From Thermoanaerobaculia bacterium (GTDB lineage: Bacteria > Acidobacteriota > Thermoanaerobaculia > Gp7-AA8): 5,605 nt of DNA. The stretch's first letter is position 1. Every line of letters starts with the position of its first letter. Made by a program: the position numbers and the translations under genes. Below are positions 5,031 to 5,605 of this stretch, in pieces. The notes under the pieces were generated by a model that saw only the letters and a list, made by a program, of their open reading frames with translations, was not told the DNA's origin and ran no database searches. Location of the stretch: NCBI GenBank assembly GCA_023700825.1, contig JAMPYE010000317.1:1-5605 (forward strand). Direction: 5' to 3'.

Positions 5031-5605
5031 ACCCAGCCCCCACCGCCGTCGGACGCGCCGCTCCCACACTCCGAACACGAAGCGGTCGGTCACGAGGCCG
5101 AGAGCGATGATGACGACCATGACGGCGACGACCTGGCTCATGTCGTTGAGCTCGCGTCCCATCATCAGCAGGTGGCCGAGTCCCGGCAGCGTGTAGAGGA
5201 GCTCGCCGGCCATGAGCGAGCGCCACGCAAAGGACCAGCCTAACTTCATCCCGGTGACGATCGAGGGGAGCGCGGCGGGGAAGACCACGGAGGTGTAGAG
5301 CTGAAGCCCCTGCGCGCCGAGGTTGCGCGCGGCGCGGGTGTAGATCGGCGGCGTGTTGTGGACTCCGTCCTGCGTCGCCTGCGCGATCGAAAGCACCGCG
5401 CCCATCACGACGACGAACAGGATCGCGGTCTCGCTGAGGCCGAACCAGAGCAGCGCGAGCGGCAGCCAGCAGATGCTCGGCAGCGCCTGGAGGCCCATCA
5501 CGAGAAGGCCGAGCGTCTCGGCGAGCCAACGCACCCGGGCGAGGAGCACGCCGACGACGAGCCCGATGACCGTTGCGATCGCATACCCCGCAACCAGCCG
5601 TTTGA
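5025..5605 (-). CDS. ABC transporter permease, SsuC/TauC/NrtB type (C-terminal part)
   Basis: The visible 192 residues (first full codon at 5603-5601) are the C-terminal three quarters of an inner-membrane permease that would pair with an ATPase and a periplasmic binding protein to import a small solute. Hydrophobic segments occur at about visible residues 4-21, 30-55, 58-75 and 156-174. LPSICWLPLALLWFG (41-55) is typical of the sulfonate/taurine/nitrate permease group. The EAA loop that docks the ATPase is present as RAARNLGA...VFPAALPSIVTG (90-118; DNA about 5250-5336). The family is usually about 250-270 residues, so some 60-75 N-terminal residues lie outside the window. A GTG at 5549-5547 is an internal valine rather than the start, because homologous sequence (KRLVAGYAIATVIGLVVG) continues upstream of it. 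The gene converges on the polysaccharide block and ends inside the inverted-repeat element. The substrate (sulfonate, nitrate, thiamine precursor or other) cannot be decided without the binding-protein gene. Confidence 0.9.
   Translation of the reverse strand, partial: KRLVAGYAIATVIGLVVGVLLARVRWLAETLGLLVMGLQALPSICWLPLALLWFGLSETAILFVVVMGAVLSIAQATQDGVHNTPPIYTRAARNLGAQGLQLYTSVVFPAALPSIVTGMKLGWSFAWRSLMAGELLYTLPGLGHLLMMGRELNDMSQVVAVMVVIIALGLVTDRFVFGVWERRVRRRWGLGR

Noticed and set aside
5547..5549. GTG as start codon of the permease
   Set aside because: Family-like hydrophobic sequence continues upstream in the same frame to the window edge, so the GTG is an internal valine codon.

Overview
This GC-rich window has near-complete coding coverage and long overlapping shadow frames on both strands. 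It looks like chromosomal DNA from a high-GC bacterium. The intergenic repeat at 4782-5030, built on an AGTGCGG-type heptamer with small TTC/GAA-loop hairpins, resembles dispersed repeats I associate with Acidobacteriota or Gemmatimonadota. That is an impression only, because no taxonomic marker gene is present.

Layout: a plus-strand block of three complete genes fills 41-4787. They are (i) a GT-B glycosyltransferase with an N-terminal coiled coil (41-1504), (ii) a non-hydrolysing UDP-GlcNAc 2-epimerase, wecB/mnaA type (1564-2706), and (iii) a 694-residue protein joining a GT-B glycosyltransferase, paralogous to the first gene, to a GT-A family 2 glycosyltransferase (2703-4787). Genes ii and iii overlap by ATGA. 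The first gene also begins at an ATGA, so an upstream gene probably ends at position 44. The only gap inside the block is 59 bp (1505-1563) and holds a small inverted repeat.

After the block comes a 237-bp noncoding stretch (4788-5024). It is bounded by a 23-bp imperfect inverted repeat (21/23 matches) that includes the last sense codon and stop codon of both convergent neighbours, and it contains several small hairpins. On the minus strand, 5025-5605 is the C-terminal 192 residues of an ABC transporter permease of the SsuC/TauC/NrtB type, cut by the window edge.

How the genes fit together: the epimerase should supply UDP-ManNAc. The two flanking glycosyltransferase proteins (three catalytic domains) could build sugars, possibly including ManNAc, into a surface polysaccharide such as a capsule, O-antigen or exopolysaccharide. 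Donor and acceptor specificities cannot be read from the sequence. The permease belongs to a separate convergent unit with no evident link to polysaccharide synthesis. I see no strong evidence for a wholly new system. The most unusual items are the inverted-repeat element at the convergent junction and the linkerless GT4-like/GT2 fusion paired with its stand-alone paralogue.
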